DNA of 7,629 nucleotides from Candidatus Hydrogenedentota bacterium. Its GTDB lineage: Bacteria; Hydrogenedentota; Hydrogenedentia; Hydrogenedentales; SLHB01. Both the position numbers and the translations under genes were made by a program. A model generated the notes under the pieces. It saw nothing but the letters and a program-made list of their open reading frames with translations. It made no database searches and was not told the origin of the DNA. Location: the NCBI GenBank assembly GCA_023384315.1, contig JAHDWY010000196.1:1-7629 (forward strand). Reading direction: 5' to 3'. Position 1 is the stretch's first letter; each line of letters starts with the position of its first letter. Shown here piece after piece: positions 6,063-7,629 of the stretch.

Positions 6063-6830
6063 TTACTTCATACGAACGCTCTTGCTGGAATCGATGGATC
6101 CGTGAGGCGCTTTCAGTTTGGGCAACGTTACCGTGAATACGCCGTCTTCATAGGTGGTCTTCATTTGGGTATCGTCCACCGGCTCCGGCAGCGTCAGCGT
6201 ACGATGAAACTGACCTGTGACCCGTTCCTGACGCAGCAACTTGCCGTCTTCTTCTCGAGATCGCGTGTCAGTGCGCGTTCCGCTGATAGCGAGGTTCTGA
6301 CCCTCCAAGGTCACTGTGATGTCGTGTTCGCTGGCGCCCGGTACATCAACCTTCACCACGTAGCGGTCCGGTTCGTCGGTAAGATCGAAGCTGGGGCTGT
6401 ACGTATTCTGTCCGGCGAGACTGCTGAATCGGGGACTGGTGTGGAATCGCCCAAAGGCCTCGTTAAACATCCGGTCCATTTCGGATCGCATGCGATCCAT
6501 TTCTCGGAATGGGTCCCATGTTTTCGGGTCAAAGGGTTGGAGGAACGGGTCTGGCCTACCAAAAGACAGCGTACCCGGTGGCGTTGCGCTGGACTGCGAA
6601 GGGCCGGGACGATTCCGGTCCAGCGAGTCCGGACGGGGGATTTCTATCCAACTCTCGTTATCGTCTGCATCGGTGTGGGCCGCGACCGCTTTCTCCAGGC
6701 GATCATGCATTTGCCACAGATAGATGCTTTGAATCGCGACGGCTACAACGAGCGCGCCCACGACAGCGAAGAGCCATTTCGAGCGCGCCACGCGGGCCGC
6801 ATCCGCCGGTTTGCTTTCGTGCTCACTCAT
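6063..6830 (-). CDS. Membrane-anchored small heat shock protein (Hsp20/alpha-crystallin)
   Basis: This 255-residue protein is a probable ATP-independent holdase chaperone tethered to the membrane. A short N-terminal tail with basic residues R13, R16 and K18 precedes one hydrophobic segment at about 19-41. An acidic and Pro-rich linker follows (about 42-105), then MDRMRSEMDRMFNEAF (111-126), typical of the helix ahead of Hsp20 domains. The alpha-crystallin domain spans about 145-238 and includes FDLTDEPDRYVVKVDVPG (148-165) and the closing GVFTVTLPK (230-238). A C-terminal tail without a clear I-X-I motif ends the protein. Classical Hsp20 proteins are about 140-170 residues and soluble, so the anchor and linker are extra. 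Basic residues before and acidic residues after the hydrophobic segment predict an N-in, C-out topology, which puts the chaperone domain outside the cytoplasmic membrane. The start has a near-consensus ribosome binding site. A strong terminator follows the gene. I saw no CIRCE operator. Confidence 0.9.
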   Translation of the reverse strand: MSEHESKPADAARVARSKWLFAVVGALVVAVAIQSIYLWQMHDRLEKAVAAHTDADDNESWIEIPRPDSLDRNRPGPSQSSATPPGTLSFGRPDPFLQPFDPKTWDPFREMDRMRSEMDRMFNEAFGRFHTSPRFSSLAGQNTYSPSFDLTDEPDRYVVKVDVPGASEHDITVTLEGQNLAISGTRTDTRSREEDGKLLRQERVTGQFHRTLTLPEPVDDTQMKTTYEDGVFTVTLPKLKAPHGSIDSSKSVRMK

Positions 6831-6836
6831 GACGAT

Positions 6837-6846
6837 TCACCTCCTA
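6837..6846 (-). promoter_or_regulatory. Near-consensus ribosome binding site of the Hsp20 gene
   Basis: On the minus strand TAGGAGGTGA lies 6 nt before the ATG at 6828-6830. It matches the anti-Shine-Dalgarno complement at nine of ten positions, by far the strongest translation signal in the window. It fixes the start and so confirms that the hydrophobic N-terminal segment belongs to the protein. Confidence 0.85.
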
Positions 6847-6899
6847 CGGCCGAATTCGAAGTTCACGTGACATATCGCGTCACCGTTGGGGAAGCAAAA

Positions 6900-6929
6900 C
6901 GTATACCAATGAGACAAAGCCGGTCGCAA
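6900..6929 (-). promoter_or_regulatory. Possible promoter of the Hsp20 gene
   Basis: On the minus strand TTGCGA (6924-6929) and TATACG (6900-6905) are separated by 18 bp. Each matches its sigma-70 consensus at four of six positions. It would give a leader of about 65 nt. An AT-rich patch at 6959-6970 lies 30 bp further upstream. The match is modest and a different sigma factor could be used. No clear sigma-32-type site was seen. Confidence 0.3.
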
Positions 6930-7022
6930 AGGAAGGTTCTTTCCCAAGCCTACATACCTCAATTATTTATCGCGGAGCGCGCGAGACGCGTTGGAATGCG
7001 AGTGGAATCCATGATGCGCAAA

Positions 7023-7082
7023 TGAGGCAGACCGTGCCGCATTTCAGAAACGCAGCACGGCCGCCGGTATCTTGCTGCCTCA
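7023..7082 (-). terminator. Hairpin directly after the stop of the right-edge gene
   Basis: An outer 8-bp stem (7023-7030 with 7075-7082) encloses an inner 13-pair stem (7032-7044 with 7048-7060) with a CAG loop on the plus strand. Two A-C mismatches in the plus-strand fold become G-U wobbles in minus-strand RNA, so the inner helix is fully paired only in the direction of the upstream minus-strand gene. The outer stem begins one base after that gene's stop codon. The run after the stem is only TTT, so termination may be weak, or the hairpin may protect the 3' end. Confidence 0.5.
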
Positions 7083-7083
7083 A

Positions 7084-7629
7084 CTAGCCTGCCGGCGCCT
7101 CGATGAACCCGCAGTACCGGCCCATCCAGTACGGGAGCAGCCAGAACACGCCACTGCTCTCCAGGATACCTTCGGGATGAGAAAAGTCACCGGAAACTAC
7201 CGCCCAGGGGTTCTTGTCCCACCGCATGACGCCGCGTTCGCTCGGGGGAAGCATGCGGCTGGTCTGGAGGGGTTCCTGCATGGGATAGCGCACGAGGTCG
7301 ATGTCCTCGCGGAAGGAGTTGTCGATTTGCCATTGGGCAAGGTCAAGCGGTTGATCGCGGAGGAACTCGACACTTTCCGCCAGATGAAAATTCTCGCCGC
7401 CGAGCATGCCGTAGGTGAAGTTGAACCAGGGATTCTGATCGTGTTCCACCATGCGGTACGACCACGTGAAGCCTTCCATGTAGAGTTCGCGCAGCCCGGG
7501 ATCATTCTCGTATTTCAATAGCACGGGCATGATCTCCGCCATGATCGTATCGTCGATATGGCTCCATTCGGAGCGGTTCGGCGCTTTCGGACGCCGCGCG
7601 ATTTCTCTGAAGTTGTAGGTGTCCAGCCA
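7084..7629 (-). CDS. C-terminal part of an unidentified aromatic-rich protein (partial)
   Basis: This is the last 181 residues of a protein whose start lies beyond the right edge; the frame is open to base 7629. It is rich in Trp, Tyr and Phe. Conserved-looking blocks are LLKYENDPGLRELYMEGFTW (37-56), NPWFNFTYGMLGG (66-78), PLDLAQWQIDNSF (94-106), LPPSERGVMRWDKNPW (127-142) and SSGVFWLLPYWMGRY (158-172). I associate this layout with large uncharacterised proteins of Planctomycetota, Hydrogenedentota and related bacteria. The helical, aromatic-rich pattern would suit an (alpha/alpha)6 toroid of the carbohydrate-active kind, but no catalytic motif is visible here and I assign no function. No membrane segment is evident in the part seen. 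The gene ends one base before a terminator-like hairpin and reads toward the Hsp20 gene. Confidence 0.8.
   Translation of the reverse strand, partial: WLDTYNFREIARRPKAPNRSEWSHIDDTIMAEIMPVLLKYENDPGLRELYMEGFTWSYRMVEHDQNPWFNFTYGMLGGENFHLAESVEFLRDQPLDLAQWQIDNSFREDIDLVRYPMQEPLQTSRMLPPSERGVMRWDKNPWAVVSGDFSHPEGILESSGVFWLLPYWMGRYCGFIEAPAG

Larger units (their letters stand above)
6847..7083. other. 237-bp intergenic region upstream of the Hsp20 gene
   Basis: No credible gene lies here. On the minus strand the region holds the terminator-like hairpin of the upstream gene (7023-7082), an AT-rich patch, the possible promoter, and close to the start a GTGAC-N7-GTCAC inverted repeat (6867-6883) overlapping the palindrome TCACGTGA (6863-6870). 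A plus-strand open frame runs through it but is the antisense shadow of the Hsp20 gene. Confidence 0.6.

Noticed and set aside
5928..7025. 365-residue plus-strand open frame
   Set aside because: It is antisense to the Hsp20 gene and crosses two intergenic regions and a terminator, with no recognisable domain.

Overview
This is a GC-rich bacterial window carrying six protein genes, two of them cut by the window edges. The gene families suggest a Planctomycetota or Candidatus Hydrogenedentota-like bacterium: a Tat-exported Gfo/Idh/MocA oxidoreductase, an ECF-type sigma factor fused to a membrane segment and a chain of carboxypeptidase-regulatory-like beta domains, and an aromatic-rich protein of a type I associate with that group. 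This placement is inference from gene content. No rRNA or other phylogenetic marker is present.

Plus strand, left half. Positions 3-170 hold the C-terminus of a probable alpha/beta hydrolase. A good sigma-70-type promoter (186-214) follows. Downstream lies an unusual leader made of seven 9-bp tandem units (253-315), which ends exactly at the ribosome binding site of the Gfo/Idh/MocA gene (326-1687). The 354-bp gap after that gene contains a 165-bp REPIN-like or MITE-like element with perfect 35-bp inverted arms (1741-1775 and 1871-1905). Then comes a DegT/DnrJ/EryC1/StrS-type PLP aminotransferase (2042-3241).

Minus strand, right half. Reading in the direction of transcription from the right edge, there is the C-terminal part of an unidentified aromatic-rich protein (7084-7629), a terminator-like hairpin, a membrane-anchored small heat shock protein (6063-6830) with a near-consensus ribosome binding site, a strong intrinsic terminator, and the 891-residue sigma factor/TM/beta-domain fusion (3250-5925). 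This last gene converges on the aminotransferase with only 8 bp between the two stop codons.

The first half therefore looks like carbohydrate-linked metabolism, with the oxidoreductase exported and the aminotransferase cytoplasmic, so the two are probably not partners. The second half pairs a membrane-tethered chaperone with a membrane-tethered sigma factor. That is compatible with an envelope-stress role but not shown by the sequence. I see no CRISPR array, tRNA, rRNA, transposase, phage gene or known defence system. The points most worth a second look are the two repeat structures and the two unusual membrane fusions.
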